From assembly GCA_024743175.1 (NCBI GenBank), contig JANSXA010000001.1:457656-521655 (forward strand): 64,000 nucleotides of DNA. Direction: 5' to 3'. Positions 21,168 through 31,913 of the stretch are shown here, piece by piece. The notes under the pieces were generated by a model, which was not told where the DNA came from, did no database searches, and saw nothing but the letters and a program-made list of their open reading frames with translations. Position 1 is the first letter of the stretch. Each line of letters starts with the position of its first letter. Origin of the DNA: Pseudomonadaceae bacterium (GTDB lineage Bacteria > Pseudomonadota > Gammaproteobacteria > Pseudomonadales > Azotimanducaceae). Position numbers and translations under genes: made by a program.

Positions 21168-24100
21168 TTACCCGTTACCTGCGTAATCCAGTCGTACACA
21201 GCCATCAAATTCTTCGTTCAAGCAGCGCACGAGATCGTCGCTGGCCTGCACGCGCCAGTCCTGGCCCAGACATATGCGGGCCTGAGCTTCTGCGGCAGCG
21301 TACCAGATCGCTATTGGACAACCCTCCTCCAGGGTCCGATGCGGCCCGAGCAGCTGCTTCAAACGGGCCCCAAAATCCGGCGGTAGAGGTGCCTGTCGAA
21401 AATCGATCACAAACCCTTCACTGAATCGTTGGCGAGCTTCAGCTATGGTGTAGACTTTTTCCGCGCGCAAACTCAACCCGCCGGAAAACTCATCAGCACC
21501 CACCTCGCCTTCAATGATCAGCAACTCATCCTTGGCCACCTTGCCGCCATATTGTTCATAACAATCCGGGAACAGTGAAACTTCTATCCGGGCGCTGCGA
21601 TCGTCAAGCACCAGAAAACACATCGGCGCACCGCGACGGCTTTTCATGATTCGCATGCTGACCACCATGCCGCTGACCCACTGGGTTTTCTTTTCTGCAC
21701 GCAGCTTGGCAATTTTACGCTTGCAGAAATGTTTCAGTTCCTGCTCGTATTCTTCAATAGGATGGCCTGTGAGATAAAGTCCAAGGGCTTCCTTTTCTCC
21801 CTGCAGACGTTCGCGGCCGGTTAATGCTTTGATATCCGCCATCGCAGATGTAGGTGCAATCACGTTGGTGTCGACGCCGCCAAACATATCAACGATACCT
21901 GCCTCGACATTGCGCATCTGCTGTTCGGCGCTTTGCAGTGCCTGAGGCAATTGCTGACGCAGACGGGCACGGGTCATATCCAGTTCCTCTCCAGGAAATG
22001 CAAACTCATCCATTGCACCGGATGCAATCAAAGCCTCGTGAACCCGCCGGTTTACCTTTTTACTGTCGAGACGCTGACAGAAATCCTGCAGGTCTTTGAA
22101 TACCCCATTCGCGCGCGCCTCAACAATAGCGGCTACTGGACCCTCACCAACACCTCGTACCGCACCCAGACCGTAGATGATGCTGTCGTTCTGCACTGAA
22201 AAACGATGTTGGCTGAGATTAACGCTGGGCGGTAAGAGGGGAATCTGCATACGGCGGACTTCATCAATCAACACCACAATGCGATCAATATTCTGCATTT
22301 CAGCGGACAGGTTCGCCGCCATGAACTCAGCCGGATAATGTGCTTTCAGCCAGGCCGTTTGAAAACTGATCACCGCGTATGTGGCTGAGTGAGATTTATT
22401 GAATGCGTAGCCGGCAAACTTCTCCATCAGATCAAAGATTTCGTTCGCCAGGGTCTGATCAACGTCGTTAGCGGCGGTTCCGATCAGGAACTCCTTGCGC
22501 ACGCGGGCCATTTCTTCAGGCTTTTTCTTGCCCATGGCACGACGCAACAGATCAGCCTGTCCCAGGGTAAAGCCTGCCAGTTCCTGTGCCACCTGCATCA
22601 CCTGTTCCTGATACAGCACCACGCCGTAGGTGCCACCCAGTACCGTTTCAAGGCTGGGATGCGGATAGACCACAGGTTCGTGTTTGTGTTTTCGATTTAT
22701 GTAGTCAGCATCTGCTCCGGACTGCAGTGGGCCTGGCCTGAACAAGGCAACCAACGCGATGATATCGTCGATGCTGTCTGGTTTGAGTTTGGCAATCAGT
22801 TCCTTCATACCGCGGGATTCCAACTGGAAGACCCCGGTTGTATCTGCCGCTCTTAACAGTTCAAAAGCACCAGGATCGTCCAGTGGCAGCGCTTCGATTT
22901 CCAGCGGGGCTTCACCTTCGGCTTTACTGGCGTTAATGCTCTGCACGGTCCAGTCAATAATGGTCAGGGTCTTCAGACCGAGGAAGTCGAATTTAACCAG
23001 ACCGGCACGTTCAACATCGTCTTTGTCATACTGGCTGACCAGAGCGCCGCCAAGCTCTTCCGTGTATAGCGGCACAAACTCCGTGAGTAACCTTGGCGCT
23101 ATCACCACGCCGCCAGCATGCCGACCGACGTTGCGCACAATCCCTTCAAGCTTGAAACCCATCTCCATGATCTCAGCAACTTCTTCGCTGCTTTCGACAA
23201 ACTCGCGCAACTCCGACGCTTCATCCATCGCCTTAGTCAGGGTCATACCGACTTCAAAAGGAATCAGCTTGGACAGCTTGTCCGCCAGGCCATAAGGTTT
23301 GCCCTGCACACGGGCAACGTCCCGCACCACAGCTTTGGCGGCCATGGTGCCAAACGTGATGATCTGACTGACCGCTTCATGGCCATACAGTTCACTGACA
23401 TGATTGATCACGCGATCTCTGCCTTCCATGCAGAAATCAACATCGAAATCCGGCATGGATACCCGTTCAGGATTGAGAAATCGTTCGAACAGCAGGTCAT
23501 ATTCGAGCGGGTCCAGGTCGGTAATACCCAACACATAGGCAACCAGCGAACCGGCACCTGAGCCACGACCGGGCCCGACTGGAATTGAATTCTCTTTTGC
23601 CCAGGCGATGAATTCCATAACAATCAGGAAATAGCCAGCGAAGCCCATTTCATTAATAACATTCAGTTCAAACTCAAGCCGGGCGACGTAATCTTCTCTG
23701 CTTGTATCTGCAGCGCGTAGACCACGTGATGCTATGCGTTCATCAAGGCCCTGCATGGCAGTCAACTGCAGGAAGCTCGCCGCGGTGTGCTCAGCTGGAA
23801 TCGGGTAATCCGGCAGCTTGTACTCACCCAGCTGGACTTCAACCGAACACCGTTTGGCAATTTCCACCGAGTTCTGCAAGGCAACGGGGATGTCTGCAAA
23901 CAGCGCCGCCATCTCTGCTGCGCTGCGCAGGTACTGTTGTTCGCTGTATCTGCGTTGCCGACGGGGGTCGTCCAGGGTCATACCTTCATGGATGGCCACC
24001 CGGGTTTCATGGGCTTCAAAATCCTCGGGGGCAGCGAAACAGACGTCGTTGCTGGCCACCACAGCCACATCCAGCGCCGTCGCCATGGCAACCAGACTGG

Positions 24101-24683
24101 CATTGGCGGCATCTTCCCCAGCACGTCCCGTGCGGGTCAGCTCAAGGTAGTAACGGTCGCCAAACTCAGCCTGCCAGCGTTGAATAGAGGCCGCCAGCAA
24201 GCTCTGATCACCATCAACAGCAGGTTGCCAGAGATGTCCACCGACACCTCCGGACAGCGCTATCAAACCTTGCGAGTGCTGGAAAACCAACTCCTCGGTC
24301 ACCAGGCCACGGGTTGAGACCGTCGTGTAACTGGCAGAGACCAACAGAATCAGGTTGTTGTAACCCTGTTCATTCATCGCCAGCAGCACCACACGTGCGG
24401 GCTCTTCCTCTGCAGTTTCGCTGGTTTTCACTTTAAGCTCTACGCCGAGAATGGGTTTGATACCACGCGCAAGCGCCGTTTCGTAAAACTTCACCAGAGC
24501 AAACAGATTGCCGATATCGGTAAGTGCGACAGCTGGCGCACCCTGCTCCGCCAGATTTGATATCAGGGGTTTCACCTTCAACAACCCGTCAGCGAGTGAA
24601 AACTCGCTGTGCACGTGCAGGTGCACAAACCCCGGATCGGTGAAAGTCTCTGGCTCGTCTGGGACTGCAGTGGTTTCACTCAC
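21168..24683 (-). CDS. dnaE: DNA polymerase III alpha subunit
   Basis: Catalytic subunit of the replicative polymerase. The N-terminal PHP domain begins [17 protein letters not shown]. The polymerase palm has [17 protein letters not shown] and the catalytic aspartates in [14 protein letters not shown]. Helix-hairpin-helix and OB-fold ([17 protein letters not shown]) domains follow. The length of 1171 residues is typical of DnaE1. The ATG overlaps the rnhB stop by 4 bases, so the genes are coupled in an rnhB-dnaE-tilS operon. Confidence 0.98.
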   Translation of the reverse strand: MSETTAVPDEPETFTDPGFVHLHVHSEFSLADGLLKVKPLISNLAEQGAPAVALTDIGNLFALVKFYETALARGIKPILGVELKVKTSETAEEEPARVVLLAMNEQGYNNLILLVSASYTTVSTRGLVTEELVFQHSQGLIALSGGVGGHLWQPAVDGDQSLLAASIQRWQAEFGDRYYLELTRTGRAGEDAANASLVAMATALDVAVVASNDVCFAAPEDFEAHETRVAIHEGMTLDDPRRQRRYSEQQYLRSAAEMAALFADIPVALQNSVEIAKRCSVEVQLGEYKLPDYPIPAEHTAASFLQLTAMQGLDERIASRGLRAADTSREDYVARLEFELNVINEMGFAGYFLIVMEFIAWAKENSIPVGPGRGSGAGSLVAYVLGITDLDPLEYDLLFERFLNPERVSMPDFDVDFCMEGRDRVINHVSELYGHEAVSQIITFGTMAAKAVVRDVARVQGKPYGLADKLSKLIPFEVGMTLTKAMDEASELREFVESSEEVAEIMEMGFKLEGIVRNVGRHAGGVVIAPRLLTEFVPLYTEELGGALVSQYDKDDVERAGLVKFDFLGLKTLTIIDWTVQSINASKAEGEAPLEIEALPLDDPGAFELLRAADTTGVFQLESRGMKELIAKLKPDSIDDIIALVALFRPGPLQSGADADYINRKHKHEPVVYPHPSLETVLGGTYGVVLYQEQVMQVAQELAGFTLGQADLLRRAMGKKKPEEMARVRKEFLIGTAANDVDQTLANEIFDLMEKFAGYAFNKSHSATYAVISFQTAWLKAHYPAEFMAANLSAEMQNIDRIVVLIDEVRRMQIPLLPPSVNLSQHRFSVQNDSIIYGLGAVRGVGEGPVAAIVEARANGVFKDLQDFCQRLDSKKVNRRVHEALIASGAMDEFAFPGEELDMTRARLRQQLPQALQSAEQQMRNVEAGIVDMFGGVDTNVIAPTSAMADIKALTGRERLQGEKEALGLYLTGHPIEEYEQELKHFCKRKIAKLRAEKKTQWVSGMVVSMRIMKSRRGAPMCFLVLDDRSARIEVSLFPDCYEQYGGKVAKDELLIIEGEVGADEFSGGLSLRAEKVYTIAEARQRFSEGFVIDFRQAPLPPDFGARLKQLLGPHRTLEEGCPIAIWYAAAEAQARICLGQDWRVQASDDLVRCLNEEFDGCVRLDYAGNG

Positions 24684-25357
24684 GCGGAACAGGCCTCCTC
24701 GGCAAGTGCTTCGCGTACCGGGGCAAAACTACGTCGATGATACTCTGTGGCTCCGAATGTGCGCAGAGCCGCCATATGCGCCTTTGTCGGGTAACCTTTG
24801 TGCTGCGCAAAACCATAACCTGGATATTGTTCGCCTAAGGCACACATGTAGTTATCCCGGGCTACTTTGGCAATTATTGACGCCGCACTGATTTGCGGCA
24901 CATGTTTATCGCCCTGCACAACTGCCTTTGCAGGCGCATCAAAATGCGGCAATTTGTTGCCATCGACCCAGATATGCACAGGCGCAGCGCTGAGCTGTTC
25001 ACAGGCGCGCTGCATGGCGAGGTGGCTTGCGCGCAGGATGTTCAGTTCATCGATTTCATTCACCCAGGCCCAGCCCAATGCCCAGCAGAGACTGTGCTGC
25101 CGAATTTCACTATCCAGCAGCTGACGTTTTTTGGCGGTGAGCTTCTTTGAATCGGCCAGTGCGTCGATCGGCTTCGCAGGGTCAAGGATGACGGCAGCCG
25201 CAACCACAGGCCCAGCCAGCGGACCGATACCAACCTCATCAATACCCGCATGCAGAGGGGCGTCCCAGGGCTGAGCGGCGCCACCAGGCGACACGTGATG
25301 CAGTAAGGAAGCTTGAACGGGCACTGTCTTATCGGGTACTGGAGAGGCGGACTGCAC
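24680..25357 (-). CDS. rnhB: Ribonuclease HII with altered GRG motif
   Basis: Cuts RNA-DNA hybrids and the 5' side of single ribonucleotides in DNA. The DEDD catalytic set is present: Asp40, Glu41, Asp132 (WVDGNKLP) and Asp150 (VQGDKHVP). [23 protein letters not shown] and [11 protein letters not shown] are conserved. The signature DEVGRGPLAGP reads [11 protein letters not shown] here, so the Arg of the GRG motif is Ile44. The first 35 residues are an unconserved extension. It lies 2 bases after lpxB and overlaps dnaE by 4 bases, the canonical order. The active site looks intact, so altered activity is only a possibility. Confidence 0.93.
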   Translation of the reverse strand: MQSASPVPDKTVPVQASLLHHVSPGGAAQPWDAPLHAGIDEVGIGPLAGPVVAAAVILDPAKPIDALADSKKLTAKKRQLLDSEIRQHSLCWALGWAWVNEIDELNILRASHLAMQRACEQLSAAPVHIWVDGNKLPHFDAPAKAVVQGDKHVPQISAASIIAKVARDNYMCALGEQYPGYGFAQHKGYPTKAHMAALRTFGATEYHRRSFAPVREALAEEACSA

Positions 25358-25359
25358 GC

Positions 25360-26550
25360 TTAGGAACCTGTGACTTTTGCTGCCAGCAAGCGTAACACGC
25401 TGGCTGCTGCCTTAGCATCAGCACCCTGTCGTAATTGTTTGTGCAGCGCCTCAAATGCAGCAGTATTTTCTGCACCATGCGTTGCCGCCGTGAGTTCCTG
25501 CTGCAGGGCTTGCGCCAACGCCTGGGCAGTGCCTTCGTGCTGTAACAACTCCGGTACCAGCGCGCGCTCTGCAAGAATGTTGGGGAGCGCCACGTAGGGC
25601 GTGCGCAATACCCGTTTTGCCAGCTGGTAAGTCCACCATCCCAACCGATAACTGACCACCATGGGTCGATGTAACAACATCGCTTCCAAGGTACTGGTTC
25701 CGGATTTCACCAGGGCAACATCGCAGGCAACCAGTGCCCGGCGAGCGTTTCCCTCGTAGAGGGTCACCTCAAGGTTGGGATAATCCTGCAATGCTTTTTC
25801 AACACGCGCCTTTATCGAGGGCCGTACACAGGGAATCACCGTCACGCTGCCTGGGTTTTTTTCTGCAAACAATGCAGCGGCACCGAGAAAAGGCTCAATC
25901 ATCAGATCTACTTCGCTGTTACGACTGCCGGGCAGCATCGCCAGAACCGTAAGCTCTGCGGTTAATCCCAGGGCTTGTCTTGCACTCAAACGCGCCGGAT
26001 CAGCACCAGCCGACAGATCAATCTCGTCGGCCAGCGGATGGCCAACAAATTCAGCCTGCACAGACGTTTGTGCATAAAATGCCGGTTCAAACGGATACAG
26101 ACACAGCAGCAGGTCTGCACTCCTGGCCACGCGTTTGGTTCGCCCTGACCGCCAGGCATAGACTGAGGGGCTGACATAGTGGACAGTTTTGATACCACGC
26201 TTGCGCAGGGCTGCTTCAAGAATGAAATTGAAGACGTTGAAATCTACCCCGATGAATACGTCGATCTGCGCTTGTTCGAAGGTCCGCACCAGGCGCCGCA
26301 GCAGAGCAATCAATTCAGGCAGTTTAAGAATTGGATCACGGAAGCCGTTTACCGACAGCGCATCCAACGGCGCCAGGGCTGACAGGCCAGCTGCCAGCAT
26401 CGCCTCACCGCCAACGCCAATGAATTTCAGAGGCAGACTCGATTGGCTCTGCATCGCCTGCATAAGCCCGGCGCCAAGGTTATCTCCGGAGGCCTCGCCG
26501 GCAAGAATTCCAACGACAATCGTTGCGCCGTCCGGCTCACTTTCGCTCAT
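25360..26550 (-). CDS. lpxB: Lipid-A-disaccharide synthase
   Basis: Inverting glycosyltransferase (GT19) joining UDP-2,3-diacylglucosamine and lipid X in lipid A synthesis. The N-terminal [17 protein letters not shown] and the central motif [18 protein letters not shown] are diagnostic. [18 protein letters not shown] and [20 protein letters not shown] form the UDP-binding half. The length of 396 residues is normal. It is 6 bases from lpxA, within lpxD-fabZ-lpxA-lpxB-rnhB-dnaE. Confidence 0.97.
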   Translation of the reverse strand: MSESEPDGATIVVGILAGEASGDNLGAGLMQAMQSQSSLPLKFIGVGGEAMLAAGLSALAPLDALSVNGFRDPILKLPELIALLRRLVRTFEQAQIDVFIGVDFNVFNFILEAALRKRGIKTVHYVSPSVYAWRSGRTKRVARSADLLLCLYPFEPAFYAQTSVQAEFVGHPLADEIDLSAGADPARLSARQALGLTAELTVLAMLPGSRNSEVDLMIEPFLGAAALFAEKNPGSVTVIPCVRPSIKARVEKALQDYPNLEVTLYEGNARRALVACDVALVKSGTSTLEAMLLHRPMVVSYRLGWWTYQLAKRVLRTPYVALPNILAERALVPELLQHEGTAQALAQALQQELTAATHGAENTAAFEALHKQLRQGADAKAAASVLRLLAAKVTGS

Positions 26551-26556
26551 TTGCTG

Positions 26557-27345
26557 CTAGGATTTATTGCGTCCGCGAATGATACCCCACTCGGAGCTCT
26601 CCACCGACTGAGCAAACAGATCAACTTCCGGAAATTCAGTACGTAACGACGCCAGTTCGGCTAACGCATCTTTTACGGTTAGACCGTTGCGGTAAACAAT
26701 GCGATGCGCCTGCCGCAGTGCGGATGTGGTTTCTTTGCTGTAGCCCCGCCGCTTCATACCTTCGGTATTCAAGCCAACTGCCACAGCCGGGTTACCACTG
26801 ACCGTCATATAAGCAGGCACATCTTTCAACACCAGACTCATCGCTGCAATATGCGTGTAAGCGCCGATCTGACGGAACTGGGGGATGCCTGAATAACCGC
26901 CAAAATTGGCGTAATCTCCAACCACCACATGACCTGCCAGGGAAGCATTGTTGGCCATCACCACATGATCACCCACAATGCAGTCGTGACCGATATGCAC
27001 ATACGCCATGAGCAGGCAGTTCCTGCCCACTTCCGTACGGCTGATGCCACCCTTGGTCATGCCTCGATGAATGGTCACACCTTCACGGATGACAGTATTT
27101 TCACCTATGGTCAGGTGGGTTTCTTCACCGGCAAAGGCAAACGCGGGCGTATCTTCACCGACGGTGGAAAACTGGAATATTCTTACGCCGGCACCAATCT
27201 TCGCCGGGCCTTTAACAACCACATGTGACGCGACTTCGACGTTGTCACCCAGTTCAACGTCAGCACCGATAATTGACCAGGGACCAATGGAGACATTTTC
27301 TCCCAGCACAGCGCTGGGATCGATAATGGCTCGGCCGTCAATCAT
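26557..27345 (-). CDS. lpxA: UDP-N-acetylglucosamine acyltransferase LpxA
   Basis: First step of lipid A synthesis: transfers a 3-hydroxyacyl chain from acyl carrier protein to the 3-OH of UDP-GlcNAc. Left-handed beta-helix hexapeptide repeats run through the first 190 residues, including VTIHRGMTKGG with the expected catalytic His and AYVHIGHDCIVGDHV. A helical C-terminus follows, for a total of 262 residues. It overlaps fabZ by 4 bases. Confidence 0.97.
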   Translation of the reverse strand: MIDGRAIIDPSAVLGENVSIGPWSIIGADVELGDNVEVASHVVVKGPAKIGAGVRIFQFSTVGEDTPAFAFAGEETHLTIGENTVIREGVTIHRGMTKGGISRTEVGRNCLLMAYVHIGHDCIVGDHVVMANNASLAGHVVVGDYANFGGYSGIPQFRQIGAYTHIAAMSLVLKDVPAYMTVSGNPAVAVGLNTEGMKRRGYSKETTSALRQAHRIVYRNGLTVKDALAELASLRTEFPEVDLFAQSVESSEWGIIRGRNKS

Positions 27346-27788
27346 GTACGCTGCTCAACTACTGATAAGATTGCCGAGCAGGCCAGCGCGTCATCCACAT
27401 ACGCCGAACACTCAAATTTCATCATACGACTGCGATCGGCAATGATTTTGCTGACCATGTCGAGACGGTCACCTGGAATGACCGGTCGCCGGAAGCGTGC
27501 TTTTTCAACCCCGCCGAACAGATAATTCACGCCGTCAGCGGGACGTTTATCTTTGGTTTCAAACGCCAGCACGCCAGACAGTTGCGCCATGGCTTCAAGA
27601 ATAAGCACACCAGGAAAGATCGGCTGACCAGGAAAGTGGCCGTTAAAAAGCTCTTCATTCACAGTAATGTTTTTATAACCGCGAATGGAATCACCCACTT
27701 CAAGCTCTACCACGCGGTCAATCAACAGAAAGGGATATCTATGCGGCAGGTACGAAAACAGTTCGTTTATGTTTTTTTGGCCGCTCAT
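27342..27788 (-). CDS. fabZ: 3-hydroxyacyl-ACP dehydratase FabZ
   Basis: Dehydrates 3-hydroxyacyl-ACP in fatty acid elongation and competes with LpxA/LpxD for the same pool. The hot-dog fold motif FNGHFPGQPIFPGVLILEAM holds the catalytic His51 and Glu65. I chose the ATG at 27788, which follows GGGGA by 6 bases, over a GTG at 27800. The protein is 148 residues. It lies between lpxD and lpxA, as in E. coli. Confidence 0.96.
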   Translation of the reverse strand: MSGQKNINELFSYLPHRYPFLLIDRVVELEVGDSIRGYKNITVNEELFNGHFPGQPIFPGVLILEAMAQLSGVLAFETKDKRPADGVNYLFGGVEKARFRRPVIPGDRLDMVSKIIADRSRMMKFECSAYVDDALACSAILSVVEQRT

Positions 27789-27816
27789 CAAGTTCCCCAC
27801 TTATGCCTGTAAAAAT

Positions 27817-28851
27817 CTAATTATTCTGTTTTGCTGTATCGGCTCGCTCAAGCCTTTTAACGCGCTTGAACAAATCATCCAACGCAAAAAATCGCAACGC
27901 GTTACGGCGCCACTTACCGTGATCATGAAACACTATGCTACCCGAATAAGTACCGGGTTCGTTGACCGATTGCGAAATTGTTGTGCATGCAGTGACACGC
28001 ACGCCATCACACAGAGTAACCGGCTTATCGCCGCCTACCCCGGCGCCGCCTGCGAGAACACAGTGCTTACCAATGACCGAGCTGCCAGCGATACCGACGC
28101 AGCCACAGATTACAGTGTGCGCGCCTATGTGACTATTGTGACCTACCTGAACCTGGTTATCGATTTTTACGCCATCTTCGACAACTGTTGCATCAATGGC
28201 TCCGCAATCGATGGTTGTGCCCGCTCCAACGCTGACGTTAGCACCAATTACAACACCGCCTATCTGAGCAATTTCATGCAGGTGTCCTTTGGCATCAGGC
28301 GCAAATCCAAAACCCGCCGCACCGATCACAGCGGCGCTGTGGATCTGCGTGTTTTCGCCCAGTTGAACATCACTGTAAAGCGTCGAGTTTGCGTACAGAG
28401 TCACCCTCGGGCCAAGCTTACAACGCTCCCCTACACTTGCGCCGGCATGTATCTGGGTGCCCGCGGAAACCACCGTGTCTGCGCCGATGACAACATTTGG
28501 ACCGATGCACGCAGATGCATCTATCTGTGCGCTTTCAGCAATTACAGCACTGGGATGAATACCCGGCGCAATTTGCACCCGCTGCACAAAACACATTGAA
28601 GCTTTGGCAAATGCCAGGTACGGATTATCAACAACCAATGCCGTTACCGGGCAGTCTGCTGCATCTTCGGGGGACACTATAACTGCGCTGGCCCGTGTTG
28701 AGGCCAGCAGATGCCGGTAATTTGAACTGGAAAGGTGACTCAGTTGACCCGGTGCAGCAGTGCCTAGACTGCCGAGACCGTGCAACTCGATGTCGGCATC
28801 ACCGGTTACCGTTGCGTCAATTGTCTGCGCAACTTCCGCAACGGTAATCAT
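27817..28851 (-). CDS. lpxD: UDP-3-O-(3-hydroxyacyl)glucosamine N-acyltransferase LpxD
   Basis: Third step of lipid A synthesis, adding the N-linked hydroxyacyl chain. The N-terminal LpxD-type domain (HLSSSNYRHLLASTRASAVIV) precedes a hexapeptide-repeat beta-helix with IGAAGFGFAPDA and VQVGHNSHIGAHTVICG, which carries the catalytic His. The length of 344 residues is standard. A 304-codon antisense reading frame overlies this gene, but it has no recognisable features. Confidence 0.97.
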   Translation of the reverse strand: MITVAEVAQTIDATVTGDADIELHGLGSLGTAAPGQLSHLSSSNYRHLLASTRASAVIVSPEDAADCPVTALVVDNPYLAFAKASMCFVQRVQIAPGIHPSAVIAESAQIDASACIGPNVVIGADTVVSAGTQIHAGASVGERCKLGPRVTLYANSTLYSDVQLGENTQIHSAAVIGAAGFGFAPDAKGHLHEIAQIGGVVIGANVSVGAGTTIDCGAIDATVVEDGVKIDNQVQVGHNSHIGAHTVICGCVGIAGSSVIGKHCVLAGGAGVGGDKPVTLCDGVRVTACTTISQSVNEPGTYSGSIVFHDHGKWRRNALRFFALDDLFKRVKRLERADTAKQNN

Positions 28852-28884
28852 TCGAAAAAAAGCCGGTGGGTGCCCTGCAAACTA

Positions 28885-29394
28885 TCAGTCGCGTTCTTCG
28901 TTCAGTTTTTCTGTGACGCGGCGCGTGATGTCGTGTTTAGAATTGGCATACTGAAGTGCATTTGGTGCCATGATCAGATCGATCTGATCAACTGAAATAA
29001 TATCTTTCAAGACCTTGTCAAACTTGGGAGCCAGCTCCTGAAGAATTTCCTGGCGTCTGTCCTGCACTTCTTTCTGCAACTTCTGGCCGCGAAACTGCAG
29101 GTCGATCTGCTTGTCTTCGATATCTTTCTGCACCTTGCGCGATTCAGTTGCAGACATCACTTCACCGTCTGTCTGAAGCTTGGTGTTCAAAGCCTGCATC
29201 TCCTCGGCAAGGGCGCGCAGTTCGTTCTGCTCCGCTTCCATTTCCTTGTTTGCGGCCTCAGCCAGAATTTTAGCCTCGTCACTTTCCAAAATGGCTCGAA
29301 CTGAATCCAGCACAACTATTTTCATTTCAGCCTGAGCTGCCACTGTGGCGAACATCATGGCTACCATCGCCATTTGGGCAAACTTCTTAATCAT
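28885..29394 (-). CDS. skp: Periplasmic chaperone Skp/OmpH
   Basis: Trimeric chaperone that escorts unfolded outer-membrane proteins to the Bam complex. A Sec signal peptide ends at VAAQA-EM (about residue 22). The rest is mostly helical coiled coil (EANKEMEAEQNELRALAEEM; KVQKDIEDKQIDLQFRGQKL). The length of 169 residues fits. It lies between bamA and lpxD, as in nearly all Gammaproteobacteria. Confidence 0.94.
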   Translation of the reverse strand: MIKKFAQMAMVAMMFATVAAQAEMKIVVLDSVRAILESDEAKILAEAANKEMEAEQNELRALAEEMQALNTKLQTDGEVMSATESRKVQKDIEDKQIDLQFRGQKLQKEVQDRRQEILQELAPKFDKVLKDIISVDQIDLIMAPNALQYANSKHDITRRVTEKLNEERD

Positions 29395-29418
29395 TACCTA
29401 CTCCTACTTAAGCAAAGT

Positions 29419-29440
29419 ACCCGTGCAAAAAGTCACGGGT
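29419..29440 (-). other. Intercistronic hairpin between bamA and skp
   Basis: ACCCGTG and CACGGGT form a perfect 7-bp stem with an 8-base loop in the 68-base gap. On the transcribed strand there is no U run after the stem. It may stabilise or process the bamA-skp message; full termination is unlikely. Confidence 0.45.
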
Positions 29441-29462
29441 CGTGTACGGCGCGCATTCTAAC

Positions 29463-31913
29463 TCAGAATGTGCGACCAAGTTCAAATTGAAATCTTTCCT
29501 CTTCGTCAAACGGTTGTGTCTGGAAAGGTTTCGCAATACTGAAAGTCATTGGACCCAGGCCGGTCAGCCAGGTCATGCCAAATCCGACGGAATAACGTAG
29601 TTCGTCCACATCAAAATCGAAACAGTTTACCGCGACTGACGGACACTGAGTATTGAAGGCGTTACCCACATCAACAAAAAACGCAGGACGGAACTGGCGG
29701 TTGTCATCAACAAACGGGAACGGAAAAATCAGTTCAGCAGCGCCTTCCACCAGCAGATTGCCACCCAGCGGATCACCGCGGCGGTCACCGATGAAAATCG
29801 GATTACCGTTGGCATCAACGGGCGGTGTGCTGCGAGGCCCTAAAGTTGAATTTTCGAAGCCGCGCACCGAGCCAAAGCCACCCGCAAAGAAATTCTGGTA
29901 AAACGGCAGCTGTGTGGTAGAGCCATACCCGTCACCAAAACCCAGTTCGGTTCGCAAGCGCAAGGTCCAGTTCTGGGTTATCGGGAAATAGCGCTCTGCA
30001 GTGTAGTTGATTTTATAGAACTGCAGATCACTGCCGGGCACCGAAACCTCAAAGGCCAACGACTGAGACGCGCCGCGATCAGCAAACAAACCACGGTTCA
30101 ACGTTGATTTGCTCCAGGAAAAATTCAGTTTGAAGTTAAGCGATTCTTCACCGTTTTTATCAATGAAATCTGAAATCTCCTGAGCTGCAAATGCACCTTC
30201 TGTAATATCAGTCCATTCAGCCAGAAGCCCGAAATTGATACGCTGCACTTCGCCTATCGGAAAACCGAAATTAACACCCGCTCCAGCTGAATCTGTTGCA
30301 TAACGGGCAATGTTGCGCTCATCAAAGTCTAGTCGGCGGACAAACACATTGAATCCGCGACTGATTCCATCGAGGGTGTAGTAAGGATCAAAGTAGTTAA
30401 AACTTGCGGATTGCTGAAAACTGGACGAGCTCAGACCGATACCGAGACTGTTGCCTGAACCCAACACATTGGATTGCTGATAGTTGGCACCGAGAATAAG
30501 ACCGGTGCCCTGAGCATAACCCAGGGTGGCAGAAATACTGCCCGACGGTTGTTCTTCGACAGAAAAATCTACATCTATCTGATCATCTGTGCCAGGCACT
30601 GGCGGCGTTTCGACATCAACACCTTTGAAATAACCGAGTCGTTCGAGCCGCACTTTGGACAGGTCAATCTGTGACGATGAAGCCCAGCCACCTTCCATCT
30701 GGCGCATTTCTCGACGCATGACTTCATCCTGGGTAACGCGGTTACCAGTGAATGAAATACGACGCACATAGGCACGTTTGCCGGAGTTAACAAAGAACTC
30801 CACGTCGACGGTGCCGTCGTCATTCAGCTTGGGTACACCACTGGCAGATGCAAATGTGAACCCCGAGTTACCCAGTGCACCGGTTAAACGTTCTTCCGTT
30901 GCAGTGATCCGCGCCTGATTGAAAGTCTGGCCCTCAGAGACCACAAACAGACGACGCAGGTCTTCCGGTCTTACGTCACCAAGTTCGCCAACCAGATTAA
31001 CTTCATTGATGGTGTAGATGTCGCCTTCTTTTACGCCAATGGTGATGTACACCTGACGTCGATCCGGCGTGATGCTCACCTGCGTCGAATAGATATCAAA
31101 ATCAGCGTAGCCGCGATCTTTGTAGAAGGACTCCAGGGTTTCCAGATCTCCTGACAGCTTTTCACGGGAGTACTTGTCATCGTTCCTGTAAAACGAGAGC
31201 AGGCTCGGGTGTTTCAGTTCCAGCACATCGAGCAATTCTTCGTCACTGAACGCCTCGGCACCGACAATATTGAGGTGGCGAATGCCTGAATTCTTGCCTT
31301 CCTCAATGTCAATCTTCACGTTTACCCGGTTGCGCGGCAGCTCTTCAATATCCGTTTCAATACTGGCGCCGTATCGACCCTGAGCAACATACTGACGTTC
31401 CAGTTCAAGACCAACACGCTCGAGTGTTGCCTGTTTGAATATCTCCCCTTCGCGCAGACCCTGCTGGCCGAGTCCGTCGAGCAGCGCCTCGGTTTGAATG
31501 GCTTTATTGCCTTCAATGGTAATTGACTCAATCGCCGGGCGTTCCACCACGGTCACGATCAACACGCCATCATCGCGACCAATGCGGATGTCTTTGAAAA
31601 AACCGGATGCAAACAGCTCGCGTACAGTCGCCCGCACCGCGAGTTGATCCATCTCGTCACCCACACCTACCGGGATCAGGTTGAAAACTGTACCCGCAGA
31701 GACACGTTGCAGCCCCTGCAGCCGCACATCCGTGATGCGGAAACTCGGGTCTTCAGCCGCCAGCGCGGTCGCCGGTAAAATGCTGCCCGCGAGCAGAATC
31801 AGTGCAGTCAGCAGCGCTTTGGCTGCTGATGAGTAAACGGCTGCACGGCGGCGCCACATAGAAAAGCGCAAAGCCAGATAGCGCATGAAAATGGTATTCC
31901 TCAAACGGAGCAT
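29463..31913 (-). CDS. bamA: Outer membrane protein assembly factor BamA
   Basis: Central pore of the Bam complex, which inserts beta-barrel proteins. A signal peptide (TALILLAGSILPATALA) ends near residue 52, counting from the first ATG. Five POTRA domains follow (starts near FRITDVRLQGLQRVS, IESITIEGNK, IRHLNIVGAEAF, YTINEVNLVGELG and YVRRISFTGNRV). The C-terminal 16-strand barrel contains SVRGFENSTLGPR, close to the family VRGF lock motif, and ends in the barrel-type terminal Phe. The length is 816 residues from the start overlapping the rseP stop (TAATG); an ATG nine codons later is also possible. Confidence 0.97.
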   Translation of the reverse strand: MLRLRNTIFMRYLALRFSMWRRRAAVYSSAAKALLTALILLAGSILPATALAAEDPSFRITDVRLQGLQRVSAGTVFNLIPVGVGDEMDQLAVRATVRELFASGFFKDIRIGRDDGVLIVTVVERPAIESITIEGNKAIQTEALLDGLGQQGLREGEIFKQATLERVGLELERQYVAQGRYGASIETDIEELPRNRVNVKIDIEEGKNSGIRHLNIVGAEAFSDEELLDVLELKHPSLLSFYRNDDKYSREKLSGDLETLESFYKDRGYADFDIYSTQVSITPDRRQVYITIGVKEGDIYTINEVNLVGELGDVRPEDLRRLFVVSEGQTFNQARITATEERLTGALGNSGFTFASASGVPKLNDDGTVDVEFFVNSGKRAYVRRISFTGNRVTQDEVMRREMRQMEGGWASSSQIDLSKVRLERLGYFKGVDVETPPVPGTDDQIDVDFSVEEQPSGSISATLGYAQGTGLILGANYQQSNVLGSGNSLGIGLSSSSFQQSASFNYFDPYYTLDGISRGFNVFVRRLDFDERNIARYATDSAGAGVNFGFPIGEVQRINFGLLAEWTDITEGAFAAQEISDFIDKNGEESLNFKLNFSWSKSTLNRGLFADRGASQSLAFEVSVPGSDLQFYKINYTAERYFPITQNWTLRLRTELGFGDGYGSTTQLPFYQNFFAGGFGSVRGFENSTLGPRSTPPVDANGNPIFIGDRRGDPLGGNLLVEGAAELIFPFPFVDDNRQFRPAFFVDVGNAFNTQCPSVAVNCFDFDVDELRYSVGFGMTWLTGLGPMTFSIAKPFQTQPFDEEERFQFELGRTF

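Noticed and set aside
27685..28599. Long plus-strand open frame (304 codons) opposite lpxD and fabZ
   Set aside because: It is entirely antisense to two clear, complete lipid-A/fatty-acid genes, has a Cys/Thr/Asn-rich composition and no recognisable domain.
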